Assembly: GCF_003584565.2 (NCBI RefSeq)
Contig: NZ_CP031010.1
Span: 2,170,001 to 2,234,000, forward strand
Length of the DNA stretch: 64,000 bases
Direction: 5' to 3'
Origin: Alteromonas sp. RKMC-009
GTDB lineage: Bacteria; Pseudomonadota; Gammaproteobacteria; Enterobacterales; Alteromonadaceae
The translations under genes were made by a program, and so were the position numbers. The stretch's first letter is position 1. Every line of letters begins with the position of its first letter. This document shows, piece by piece, positions 50,389 to 57,649 of this stretch. The notes under the pieces were generated by a model. The model saw nothing but the letters and a program-made list of their open reading frames with translations, did no database searches and was not told the origin of the DNA.

Positions 50389-51512
50389 CAGATATCCTCC
50401 CGGACACGGCTATCTTTGACATGGAACGGTGCACCTTCTGGGGTATATCCAAAGAAGAAGATGGTCAGATACTTGCCGATTTGCTGACGACCATTGACCG
50501 CTACATCGTGCTTTTCCTGTGCATCACCGGCAGCGGTAACTTCAAACACCTTGCCTTCTTTAGTCTGACAAATCCAGATGCCTACACGGGTTCCCAGTCG
50601 TTCGTTGACCTTACCTTCGGTGAGACCGGTGATCAGGAACTCTGCATCCTGTATGTCTTTCTTCTTCATTAAAGACTTACATCGCTTTCCTTTCCCATAC
50701 GGGAAGTCCAGTTGACGAATCATGGTGCCTTCGTAGCCCTCGCCAATGTATACACCGTGCATGTGGTTTAACTGGGCATGGTCGTTCAACACGGTCGTTT
50801 GAGTGAGTGTTACGTACTCCGTGCTGAAGTGGTCCAGCATTCGCATCAGCAATGCTAGGCGGTGACGGTATCCCTGATCGACCATTATGTCATACAGGTT
50901 GTAACGTAGTTGCTCAGACTCGGGCTTCGGCTTCTTAACCAGTGAGGAAATGGTCTGCAGCGACAGGCCGTGTGCGTAAATCTCACCGTCCAGCGTGTCT
51001 CCTAGCCAGATTTCACTGTCGTACATACTTTGCAACGTGGCGCGGATATGTTCGCAGTCAATGACTTTACCCTGACGTGAGTAAAGAACCACTTTGTCAT
51101 CCTGTACGGCAGCCAACATGCGGTGACCGTCCATCTTAGGCTGAACGTATACTGGGAAATCCCAGTCTTTAACCTTATCAACAGGCTGTGCCAGCATAGG
51201 TTTCTGGAAACTAAGGGCATTAGTGGATACTGAGCCAGCTTCCGGCATATCAACCGTGTAGCCTTTGTCCAGCTGCTTATTCACTTTGGATTGTGCTTCA
51301 GCAATGGCCTGTTGCAGCGGGGTAGTTTCATTGGCACGGCCAATGTTCTTACCCTTCGTGATTTTACGTGGTGTTTCCACGGACTTACCGCCAAGTTTTT
51401 TAGTGGCGATAACGGTCATGACAGCTTCAGCATCCGTACCGGTAACCTTTACTTCCCAGGAACCGATAGATCCGTTGCTGTGTGCTTTATAGAGTAGTTG
51501 ATTAAATTGCAT
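50388..51512 (-). CDS. ATP-dependent DNA ligase
   Basis: This 374-aa ligase seals nicks with ATP. Residues 1-85 resemble a WGR-type DNA-binding domain (GSWEVKVTGTD, NIGRANETTPLQQAIAEAQ). The nucleotidyltransferase domain has the adenylated lysine K126 in QPKMDGHRM, motif III LDGEIYA, motif IV EGYEGTMIRQ and motif V KSLMKKKD. The C-terminal OB fold follows. The host chromosome should have an NAD-dependent LigA, so this is probably the replication ligase of the element. Confidence 0.9.
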   Translation of the reverse strand: MQFNQLLYKAHSNGSIGSWEVKVTGTDAEAVMTVIATKKLGGKSVETPRKITKGKNIGRANETTPLQQAIAEAQSKVNKQLDKGYTVDMPEAGSVSTNALSFQKPMLAQPVDKVKDWDFPVYVQPKMDGHRMLAAVQDDKVVLYSRQGKVIDCEHIRATLQSMYDSEIWLGDTLDGEIYAHGLSLQTISSLVKKPKPESEQLRYNLYDIMVDQGYRHRLALLMRMLDHFSTEYVTLTQTTVLNDHAQLNHMHGVYIGEGYEGTMIRQLDFPYGKGKRCKSLMKKKDIQDAEFLITGLTEGKVNERLGTRVGIWICQTKEGKVFEVTAAGDAQEKHDVAVNGRQQIGKYLTIFFFGYTPEGAPFHVKDSRVREDI

Positions 51513-51681
51513 AGGTACTGAGTCCCTTTCTGACTTCGGTGTGGTATTGCTCCGGATTCACTTCTTTCTGCATAGTTCGGCATTTGGCAGCAGCTTCGTA
51601 CTGATCATTACAAGGCTCTCGCTTAACTACGCTGCCTGTTTGTGAGTTGACGACGCATGCGTCAAAGGTTTGCTGTGACAT
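51502..51681 (-). CDS. Small 59-aa protein, unknown
   Basis: A short ORF begins with ATG at 51681, with AAGGAT 5-10 nt upstream, and overlaps the ligase start by 11 nt. The product begins MSQQTFDACVVNSQTGS and has a charged middle (KREPCNDQYEAAAKC) with three cysteines. The ribosome binding site and fit between neighbours make it likely to be real. Confidence 0.6.
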   Translation of the reverse strand: MSQQTFDACVVNSQTGSVVKREPCNDQYEAAAKCRTMQKEVNPEQYHTEVRKGLSTYAI

Positions 51682-51689
51682 GGTGATCC

Positions 51690-51893
51690 TTATGCTGTGA
51701 TTTCACGGTACGCCAGCTGCGTGTCCGTTTCGTTGTGAATAGCTTCCAGTACCATCTCCAAGCCCAACTGGTCCCGTACTTCTATATGAGAAGATAATGA
51801 GTAGCCGGAACGGGCTTCATACTGGTCAATGGTCTCGCCTTCATTGGCGTAGGAACTCAGCTTCAGCGGGTTCCAGAGTTTGAATCGTTTCAA
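51690..51893 (-). CDS. Small phage-type protein, unknown
   Basis: This 67-aa ORF starts with TTG inside the stop of the preceding gene (TTGA overlap), with GAGG about 7 nt upstream. The sequence is mixed helical (NEGETIDQYEARSGYSLSSH). Nothing is recognised. Coupled translation supports a real gene. Confidence 0.55.
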   Translation of the reverse strand: MKRFKLWNPLKLSSYANEGETIDQYEARSGYSLSSHIEVRDQLGLEMVLEAIHNETDTQLAYREITA

Positions 51894-52525
51894 TGGAATA
51901 CCTCGTCTTCGGTAATGGTGCAGTGCCCGTCACGCAGGCGCAGGGTGTAGTACATACCATCCATGATATCTACCTTCCGTATGGCATCACGGATAGCGAT
52001 ATAGTTGTCATAAGCCTGAGACTCAGGGTGTGTGGTTCTGTAGCGTCTGTGCATCCTGCGGATGCCCTTACGCATGTAGGCCAGAGCCATAGGACGGAAG
52101 TGGGCAAAGTTAGTGGGACTGTACTCAAGTACGTATAGTCTTGCCTGTTCCTGTGCGGCATCCAGAATGCGTTCAAAGTCGTCATCCAGTACATGGCTAC
52201 GGGTAACAGGCACTGGCTTCAGTCTGGTTCTGTTGGTGAAATACTGGTACATGTCTGTCAGATCGCCGGCAATACCATCTTCCTGTAGTTCACCGGCATA
52301 GTGACCACGGATGGCCCATGCACAACCTAATGCTTTTAGTTCATCTTCAATGGTGCCAATGGCTTCAAGGCCATGTTGGTGATCAATGTAGTCGTGGGCC
52401 AGTAGTGAGCCGTCACCGGTATCCAGTGTGTAATCGTCACGGTTAGGTACTCGGATATCACGTAGGCCAATCTCCCCGCTTACAGGGCAGATATCACCTA
52501 CCAACTTAGTAGTCAGGGAAATCAT
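51890..52525 (-). CDS. Phage-type protein, unknown
   Basis: This 211-aa protein starts with ATG, with TGGAGAA upstream. It has an N-terminal beta-rich part (GEIGLRDIRVPNRDDYTLDT) and a basic helical part (GIRRMHRRYRTTHPE). No family is recognised. The IS is inserted only 24 bp upstream of its start, so its expression may now depend on IS-borne or new promoter sequence. Confidence 0.6.
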   Translation of the reverse strand: MISLTTKLVGDICPVSGEIGLRDIRVPNRDDYTLDTGDGSLLAHDYIDHQHGLEAIGTIEDELKALGCAWAIRGHYAGELQEDGIAGDLTDMYQYFTNRTRLKPVPVTRSHVLDDDFERILDAAQEQARLYVLEYSPTNFAHFRPMALAYMRKGIRRMHRRYRTTHPESQAYDNYIAIRDAIRKVDIMDGMYYTLRLRDGHCTITEDEVFH

Positions 52526-52548
52526 GTTTTCTCCAGATACAAAAATGT

Positions 52549-52560
52549 ATGGTCCGCCTC
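52549..52560 (+). repeat. IS inverted repeat, left
   Basis: ATGGTCCGCCTC, perfect inverted match to 53837-53848. Confidence 0.9.
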
Positions 52561-52754
52561 GTTATTGCAACAGTAAATGTCGATAACGGGGTTGGTTATG
52601 CGCTAATGTATTCGGAGTCTGATTAGGCGCTTTCGCAACCCGCTCCACGATGAGATCCGCGCTGGATTATCCTCAAAAAACCGAAAGCTTCTGTGAGCTG
52701 TTTTTTGTGTCAGGTTTTAATCCAGTGGTTCTACCGTTTTCGTCATCATATTTA
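52561..52754 (-). ncRNA. Candidate bridge RNA region of the IS
   Basis: The 194 nt downstream of the transposase CDS are non-coding and strongly foldable. CTGGATTA (52662-52669) pairs with TAATCCAG (52718-52725). Inside it AAAAAAC (52675-52681) pairs with GTTTTTT (52700-52706) and AGCT with AGCT around a 6-nt loop. IS1111-group elements are known to encode their guide RNA after the recombinase gene, which is where this lies. The boundaries are only those of the gap. Confidence 0.5.
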
Positions 52755-53789
52755 TCATTGCAAACCTGGTGCTAACGCTTTGCTATTGAATGCTTGTTTA
52801 GTTTTCATTACTGCCCATGCTATTCGTACCAGCTTGTTGGCCAGAGCGACGGTTACAACATTGAATGGCTTTGTGGCGCGTAAATTAATTAGCCACTCGC
52901 CATAAATTTTACCGGTCTTATCTGGTCGGGACATGACCGCCCTGGCTGCATGGATAAACAAGGTCCGGAGCTCTTTGTTACCCCGTTTGCTTATCCCCAG
53001 TAATTTGGGTTTACCGCCAGTCGAATACTGCGCCGGAACCAGTCCCAACCATGCCGCCATGTTTCTCCCACTTTTAAAGTCAGTGGCACTACTGATGTTG
53101 GCAATACAAAGACTCGCTGTCATGTCTCCAATACCTGGAATGGTTTTAAGAAGCAGGCCTATCGCGTTTGTTTCAACCAGTTGCTTTAGCTTTTTGTCTT
53201 GTTTCTCAATGCTCTCATTGAGAAACAGATAGTAATCGTGAAGCTCCGCAAGCTCTTGCATGAGCAGGCCCGGCAATTCCTGTCGTTGCTGAGCAAGCCA
53301 GTTAAATAACTGCTTCATCACGCTATGGCCTGTTGGCAGCGCAATGCCAAATTCGAGAAGCAATGCGCCTATGCGGGACATACATGCTGTCCGGTCTTTA
53401 ATATAACCGTGCCTGGCTTTATGAATAGCGGAAATGACCTGTGCTTCTTCCGACTTTACGCTGACAAAGCGCATATTGGGTCTTGTCGATGCTTCGCATA
53501 TTGCTTCTGCATCTATGAAATCATTTTTATTGCTTTTAACGAAGGGCTTTACATATTGCGGAGGGATCAGTCTGACTTTGTGCCCCATCGACTCACACTG
53601 CCTGCCGAGCCAGTGCGCACCGCCACAAGCCTCGAAAGCAATTGTGCATGGCGTTAACTGATGAAGAAAATGAATGAGTGCAGTGCGGGAAAACTTTTTG
53701 CGGATGATTTGGTTATCTGAATAATCACGGCCTATCACATGAAAGGATGATTTGCCTAAATCGATACCAAGAACTTTAATAGTAGACAT
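52755..53789 (-). CDS. IS110-family transposase (DEDD recombinase)
   Basis: This 344-aa recombinase has the N-terminal RuvC-like domain with acidic residues D10 (GIDLGK), E53 (AFEACGG), D90 and D93 (KNDFIDAE). The C-terminal Tnp_20 domain has the helix-hairpin-helix-like TIPGIGDMTA and the serine region around AAWLGLVPAQYSTGGK. The ORF is intact, so the element may be active. Confidence 0.93.
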   Translation of the reverse strand: MSTIKVLGIDLGKSSFHVIGRDYSDNQIIRKKFSRTALIHFLHQLTPCTIAFEACGGAHWLGRQCESMGHKVRLIPPQYVKPFVKSNKNDFIDAEAICEASTRPNMRFVSVKSEEAQVISAIHKARHGYIKDRTACMSRIGALLLEFGIALPTGHSVMKQLFNWLAQQRQELPGLLMQELAELHDYYLFLNESIEKQDKKLKQLVETNAIGLLLKTIPGIGDMTASLCIANISSATDFKSGRNMAAWLGLVPAQYSTGGKPKLLGISKRGNKELRTLFIHAARAVMSRPDKTGKIYGEWLINLRATKPFNVVTVALANKLVRIAWAVMKTKQAFNSKALAPGLQ

Positions 53790-53836
53790 GATGGTTCGCC
53801 TCTTTGATTGCCTAACTCTAAGACTAGCTTAGAGGT

Positions 53837-53848
53837 GAGGCGGACCAT
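53837..53848 (-). repeat. IS inverted repeat, right
   Basis: GAGGCGGACCAT, perfect inverted match to 52549-52560. Confidence 0.9.
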
Positions 53849-53854
53849 CTAATT

Positions 53855-53881
53855 AAGCCCCGTACGTAGTACAGGGCTTTT
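53855..53881 (-). terminator. Terminator-like hairpin beside the IS
   Basis: AAGCCC and GGGCTT flank GTAC-GTA-GTAC. It lies 18 nt past the end of the 71-aa gene. The minus-strand tail is only TTAATT before the IS begins; without the IS the next bases would be the T-rich ACATTTTTG, so the insertion may have changed it. Confidence 0.55.
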
Positions 53882-53898
53882 GTAAGGTTAAAGGGTGT

Positions 53899-54114
53899 TT
53901 ACACTTCTGCGAACTCTTCTAGCTTCTGAGATACTTTCAGTGCTTTCGCATAGTCCTTCTCTGCATAGTCCATTTCTGCTTCGGCAGCGGCTACCTTTTT
54001 AAGCAGTTTCTGGCGCTTTTTGCTTAGGTTAGCGTGCTGAGTTTTGGCTTTTTCCTGTGCACGTTTGGCGAACTTCAGGGCGATAGAAATGAGTGTAGAA
54101 ACAGATGGTGTCAT
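53899..54114 (-). CDS. Small coiled-coil protein, unknown
   Basis: This 71-aa basic protein is almost wholly helical with heptad-like spacing (KRAQEKAKTQHANLSKKRQ, then AAAEAEMDYAEKDYAKAL). The ATG follows AAGGA-type sequence is not clear, but AGAGTCC lies near. It may be a small structural or DNA-associated protein. No family is recognised. Confidence 0.55.
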   Translation of the reverse strand: MTPSVSTLISIALKFAKRAQEKAKTQHANLSKKRQKLLKKVAAAEAEMDYAEKDYAKALKVSQKLEEFAEV

Positions 54115-54149
54115 GGGAAGGACTCTTTAACTAAGTGAGGGAATTAGGT

Positions 54150-54168
54150 GGCGGGAACGAGTCCCGCC
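54150..54168. repeat. GC-rich hairpin between thyX and the coiled-coil gene
   Basis: GGCGGGA-ACGAG-TCCCGCC forms a perfect 7-bp stem in the 81-nt gap. There is no T-run on the minus strand. It may be an RNA processing or stabilising element. Confidence 0.4.
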
Positions 54169-54195
54169 GATAGTATTTCAGCTAATGCTGATCAA

Positions 54196-55152
54196 CTATG
54201 AGGAAAGGTTTAACCAGAGACCGCGGTGTTCAGACCGGCGTAGAATTTTATTCCACTGTTTAGCCAGGTCTTGGATCTCTTTTTGTGCGTGGGAGTCAAT
54301 ACGCTGTCGGTATGCTCTGTTCCACGCCTTGAGCGAAGAGGTGACATAATAACTGGTCAGCATGCTCTGTGGCAAGGTACTTCTTACCTGTTCAGGAGCG
54401 AAACCGTCACTAATGTGCCCATCATACTCTTCTGCGGCATTGATTGTACGAAAGCCAACCGTTGCACACATAGAATCAGATTCAGGATGTACATCGCCGG
54501 AACCTTGTTTAATGCTGCCATCAGGACGGCTACGCCATTCTTCAATCTCATAAAACTCAGGTGTGTCATCTACATACCGGCGAGATACTTCATTGTAGGT
54601 CGTACCTACCATGTGCTTGAATCGCTGACGGGCAATGAAGATAGGGATGGTTTCACGCATCGTTACGTCAATGAATGCGGGGTCGGTTTCTCCAATAGGT
54701 GCCCAAACGTGTCCACGGCAAGCGTAAGCACCCTCTTCGTATTCAGGTAGTAACGCTTTAGCAGCTTCTGGTGCTTCACGGAACAGTAGGTGTACTACAT
54801 CACAGATGGAATAGCCTGTAATAAGGCCATTACGGATAAGGTGTGCCCAGCCGAACAATGAAGTACGGAACTTGTACCGCCCAACGTCACACCGCCATGC
54901 AGCTGATGCTACGTCCTCTGGGTCGATATCATCCAAATCTACAATGGGACTATTCGATACCATGGTAATACGTACATGGCTGAACGGGGTCCAGTGACGG
55001 TGTGTAGCCAGATAGTTTAAGAGACCTTCATCAGAACTCTTTGGCTTATCTTTACGGTACGTGAACTCTTTGGATTCTTTGTCCATAGAGACACGGGCTG
55101 CGTTCACGACCAGCAGGTCATTGCTGATCGGGGTAATTAATTCTGCTTTCAT
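54196..55152 (-). CDS. thyX: FAD-dependent thymidylate synthase, divergent
   Basis: This 318-aa protein makes dTMP from dUMP using FAD and folate. The N-terminal HRHWTPFSHVRITM segment and the C-terminal SYYVTSSLKAWNRAYRQR fit ThyX. The signature RHRxxSxNExSxRY appears as KHMVGTTYNEVSRRY, about residues 179-193: RHR has become KHM, one residue is inserted, and the serine is threonine. NE and SxRY are kept. It overlaps the upstream ORF by ATGA. A phage-borne ThyX would supply thymidylate during replication. Confidence 0.85.
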   Translation of the reverse strand: MKAELITPISNDLLVVNAARVSMDKESKEFTYRKDKPKSSDEGLLNYLATHRHWTPFSHVRITMVSNSPIVDLDDIDPEDVASAAWRCDVGRYKFRTSLFGWAHLIRNGLITGYSICDVVHLLFREAPEAAKALLPEYEEGAYACRGHVWAPIGETDPAFIDVTMRETIPIFIARQRFKHMVGTTYNEVSRRYVDDTPEFYEIEEWRSRPDGSIKQGSGDVHPESDSMCATVGFRTINAAEEYDGHISDGFAPEQVRSTLPQSMLTSYYVTSSLKAWNRAYRQRIDSHAQKEIQDLAKQWNKILRRSEHRGLWLNLSS

Positions 55153-55439
55153 TCTTCTCTCAGAAAGGTTGTCGCTTTGATGTGAGGAAAGGGCGGTTTC
55201 AGCTTACGTTCCTGAAATTCCAGTTTGCCGTTAATCTCACGTTCAAAGATGATGGTTCGGTAACCTCTGGCATAGAACACGTTGTTCAAGCCAAGGTAAT
55301 GATTACGGGTAAAATCCTCACCACGCATGCCAATGATGGACACGGTTTTATGTGTCGGATAAGACACGTTGAATGTGCATCCAGGGAAGCGCCAGACTTC
55401 CTGCAGAGGCTGGACTTCAAACTTAATTTCTGAGGTCAT
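55149..55439 (-). CDS. Small phage-type protein, unknown
   Basis: This 96-aa protein looks beta-rich (TFNVSYPTHKTVSIIGMRG, then YRTIIFEREINGKLEFQERK). It overlaps thyX by 4 nt and the HTH gene by 17 nt, so the three are translated as a unit. No family is recognised. Confidence 0.6.
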   Translation of the reverse strand: MTSEIKFEVQPLQEVWRFPGCTFNVSYPTHKTVSIIGMRGEDFTRNHYLGLNNVFYARGYRTIIFEREINGKLEFQERKLKPPFPHIKATTFLREE

Positions 55440-55953
55440 CGTACACCCCGTTCTTTAAGTCCTGGTAGTCCTCCACAGGGATAAGCACCCACTTGGGTAC
55501 TCTGTTATGGGTAACTACCGTTAGCCTGTCTGTAGGGGCGTTCTGTTCGCTCAACTTAGAGATGGGCACAGCTGGCGCATCAATATCCAGCCGTACGGAA
55601 TCCCAGATCTTGTTCTCGTCCATGACGGTGTAAACCGTCTGGACGCTGATACCCAGTATTCGGGCAATCTCCTTAACAAGGTATCCGGACTTCCATAACT
55701 GGATAATGTCCTCTTTGCGCTTTTCAGCACGGTAAAACAGGCCGCTTTTCAGTTTCCATCTTTCCCGCCGGCAGCGAATCAGGGCTTTGGTAAAACCCAG
55801 CTTGTTCGCTATCTGCTCATCGGAAAGTCCCTCTTTGATTAACTGCTCAATGGCTGGCCTGTCGGAATCATAAGGGGGAACACGTAAGGTAATTTCAGGG
55901 TCGTTGCAACTCATAGGGGGAGACTCATATCCATGAGACAACGACTGTCCCAC
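55423..55953 (-). CDS. Helix-turn-helix DNA-binding protein
   Basis: This 176-aa ORF has two helix-turn-helix units: IKEGLSDEQIANKLGFTKAL (about 39-58) and LWKSGYLVKEIARILGISVQ (about 85-104), the second resembling those of Hin-type recombinases and transposases. There is no catalytic domain. The start is uncertain: the open frame begins with GTG at 55953, but an ATG at 55914 is equally possible and neither has a clear ribosome binding site. It could be a regulator of the element. Confidence 0.65.
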   Translation of the reverse strand: MGQSLSHGYESPPMSCNDPEITLRVPPYDSDRPAIEQLIKEGLSDEQIANKLGFTKALIRCRRERWKLKSGLFYRAEKRKEDIIQLWKSGYLVKEIARILGISVQTVYTVMDENKIWDSVRLDIDAPAVPISKLSEQNAPTDRLTVVTHNRVPKWVLIPVEDYQDLKNGVYDDLRN

Positions 55954-55972
55954 GGGGAAGGGGATAGTTAGG

Positions 55973-56176
55973 TTAGCGGGTGTTTCGTTTCATCAGTTCA
56001 AAGTCGTGACTGCAATCGCTGTCACAGAACAAACTGCCTTTTGGCAATTCCTCAGCACAAAAGTAGCAGCATCCTTTAGGGCGTAACTCACGGCCCTTGT
56101 TTCGGATATTCTGGATTGCTCGCTGCTTCATGTGTTCTTCCATGTGTGTAGCAGCATCAAGTGGATCGGCAAACAT
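55973..56176 (-). CDS. Small zinc-ribbon protein
   Basis: This 67-aa protein has an N-terminal helix and a zinc-binding C-terminal half, CYFCAEELPKGSLFCDSDC, with CxxC and CxxxC spacing. It resembles small phage zinc fingers of the TraR/DksA-like or DUF2116-like kind, but the match is only to the cysteine pattern. The role is unknown. Confidence 0.6.
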   Translation of the reverse strand: MFADPLDAATHMEEHMKQRAIQNIRNKGRELRPKGCCYFCAEELPKGSLFCDSDCSHDFELMKRNTR

Positions 56177-56184
56177 AAATGTTC

Positions 56185-56667
56185 CTATGCGATAAGTGAC
56201 CGCACCACGCCGGGCTCTATCTGTTCAAAATCAAGCGCACCTAAATTAATAAGGTGTCTGGCAGCTTCCCGTTCATCCCATGACTTAGGGTACGGTGTCG
56301 CAATCCAACCTACAGAAAGCATCTGGTTTTTATTGAATGAAGCGACTATCTGCTTATGCTTTTCGACCAGAAGATCTTCCAGTTCCCATTGAAAGTAGGG
56401 TTCTGAGGCTTCCATCTCGTCAGCTTTTGAATAGGGTTTACCATCGACACCAATTCCAAAAACAGCCATATAAATCGTCCATTTATGGCGAATAGTGGTC
56501 ATTTGCTGAAATTGTGTTTTAGTGGGGTCTGCGACTTGGTAAGTGCGAAGATTGAGTATCTTGCATGGTCCCTGTCCGGGAACGCGACCAATCGCTAAGT
56601 TTTTAAGAGTATGCTTTGCGTGAATAGCAGCATGTTTGAGTGGGTTGTAAGCCTTACGCTTACGCAT
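56185..56667 (-). CDS. Phage-type protein, unknown
   Basis: This 160-aa protein has a basic N-terminus (MRKRKAYNPLKHAAIHAKH), a central MTTIRHKWTIYMAVFGIG segment and an acidic helical end. No family is recognised. It is the first gene after the polymerase terminator, so it may have its own promoter. Confidence 0.6.
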   Translation of the reverse strand: MRKRKAYNPLKHAAIHAKHTLKNLAIGRVPGQGPCKILNLRTYQVADPTKTQFQQMTTIRHKWTIYMAVFGIGVDGKPYSKADEMEASEPYFQWELEDLLVEKHKQIVASFNKNQMLSVGWIATPYPKSWDEREAARHLINLGALDFEQIEPGVVRSLIA

Positions 56668-56702
56668 ACATACAGTACCTCTTTTGATCGTAAAATCAAC
56701 TT

Positions 56703-56731
56703 AAAAATGAAAAGCCCCGCTTTCGCAGGGC
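56703..56731 (-). terminator. Terminator after the DNA polymerase gene
   Basis: On the minus strand GCCCTGC-GAAA-GCGGGGC (one mismatch) is followed by TTTTCATTTTT. Confidence 0.8.
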
Positions 56732-56737
56732 AATTCA

Positions 56738-57649
56738 TCAGGACATTGATTCTTTGATAGTGTGTTTAATTTCTTCCTGACTTGCGCCATTAGGTAGTGG
56801 AATTTCTTCGGCCCAGTTAGGATGAAACAGCGACAACTCGCCGCCCAGTCCTACCGAGTCATGTTGAATGTCAGGCAGTTCCTGCCACTCCATGCACTCC
56901 ACTAAGTTATGGTTCAGCCACTCAACAACCTCAATGTCGTCCCGTACCATAAAGTACTGGGCATCGTGGATATGAGCGAAAGGAAGAATGTCATAGCGGT
57001 GTTCAGAATCGAATGTGCGTTCCTGCAAATCAATGCCGGCACGGTTATTCAACATACCGTATGACTGACCAAGCGCATTACCTGCGGTACGTCCTTCTTT
57101 CTTGGCCTCGTAGGGCGTTCTCCGGTTATTCATCAGGCATTGCTTAATGATAGGAGTACGTACCCGAAGGCCAAAAGCCACCTCTACATAACCGACTTTA
57201 GCCGCTTCATCTATCTTGGATTGAACCCAGGCATCTGAATGGCTGTACATCCGGTGGTAGTTCTGTTCAATTTGCTTGGCTTCCTGCTCAGGCAGACCAA
57301 GGCCCATTAAACCGTGATACGTCCCGCCGTAGGTAAGCAGGAATGTTGGTGACTTGGATTTCTGGCGAAGTGCTTTGTACTTCTGGGCAATGCTGTTAAT
57401 CGACTCAACCGAAGTCGGGTCTATGTCCGGCATTTGATCTCCAAAGTACCCGTATGCCCGTAGGCAGTGACCATCGTAGCCATCGGTATACACCTTCAGC
57501 TTCTCAGGATCTTTAGTCGTCAGGGCCGATATACGGTCTTCCAGAGAAGCAAAGTCTGCTCCCATGAATACCCAGCCTTTAGGTGCTTTGAAACACTTCT
57601 TAACCAGCTTGGCATACGTAGAGCCAGTAGACGGAATGTTCTGTAGATT
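56738..57649 (-). CDS. Family A DNA polymerase, exon 2 (palm and fingers)
   Basis: This is the second exon of the intron-split polymerase. Its 303 codons join in frame with exon 1 to give NLQNIPST directly after RLSSSGP, the unbroken family A sequence. Motif A is GADFASLEDRIS, motif B is KSPTFLLTYGGTYHGL and motif C is AHIHDAQYF, with HDA where most family members have HDE. An ATG at 57565 inside the exon is not the start. A terminator follows. Confidence 0.88.
   Translation of the reverse strand, partial: NLQNIPSTGSTYAKLVKKCFKAPKGWVFMGADFASLEDRISALTTKDPEKLKVYTDGYDGHCLRAYGYFGDQMPDIDPTSVESINSIAQKYKALRQKSKSPTFLLTYGGTYHGLMGLGLPEQEAKQIEQNYHRMYSHSDAWVQSKIDEAAKVGYVEVAFGLRVRTPIIKQCLMNNRRTPYEAKKEGRTAGNALGQSYGMLNNRAGIDLQERTFDSEHRYDILPFAHIHDAQYFMVRDDIEVVEWLNHNLVECMEWQELPDIQHDSVGLGGELSLFHPNWAEEIPLPNGASQEEIKHTIKESMS

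Larger units (their letters stand above)
52549..53848 (-). mobile_element. IS110-family (IS1111 group) insertion sequence
   Basis: About 1.3 kb is bounded by 12-bp inverted repeats ATGGTCCGCCTC and GAGGCGGACCAT and contains one DEDD transposase gene. The layout (59 nt before the CDS, about 200 nt after it) and the presence of inverted repeats fit the IS1111 group. True ends may lie a few bases outside, since these repeats are often subterminal. No target duplication is expected or seen. Confidence 0.9.
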
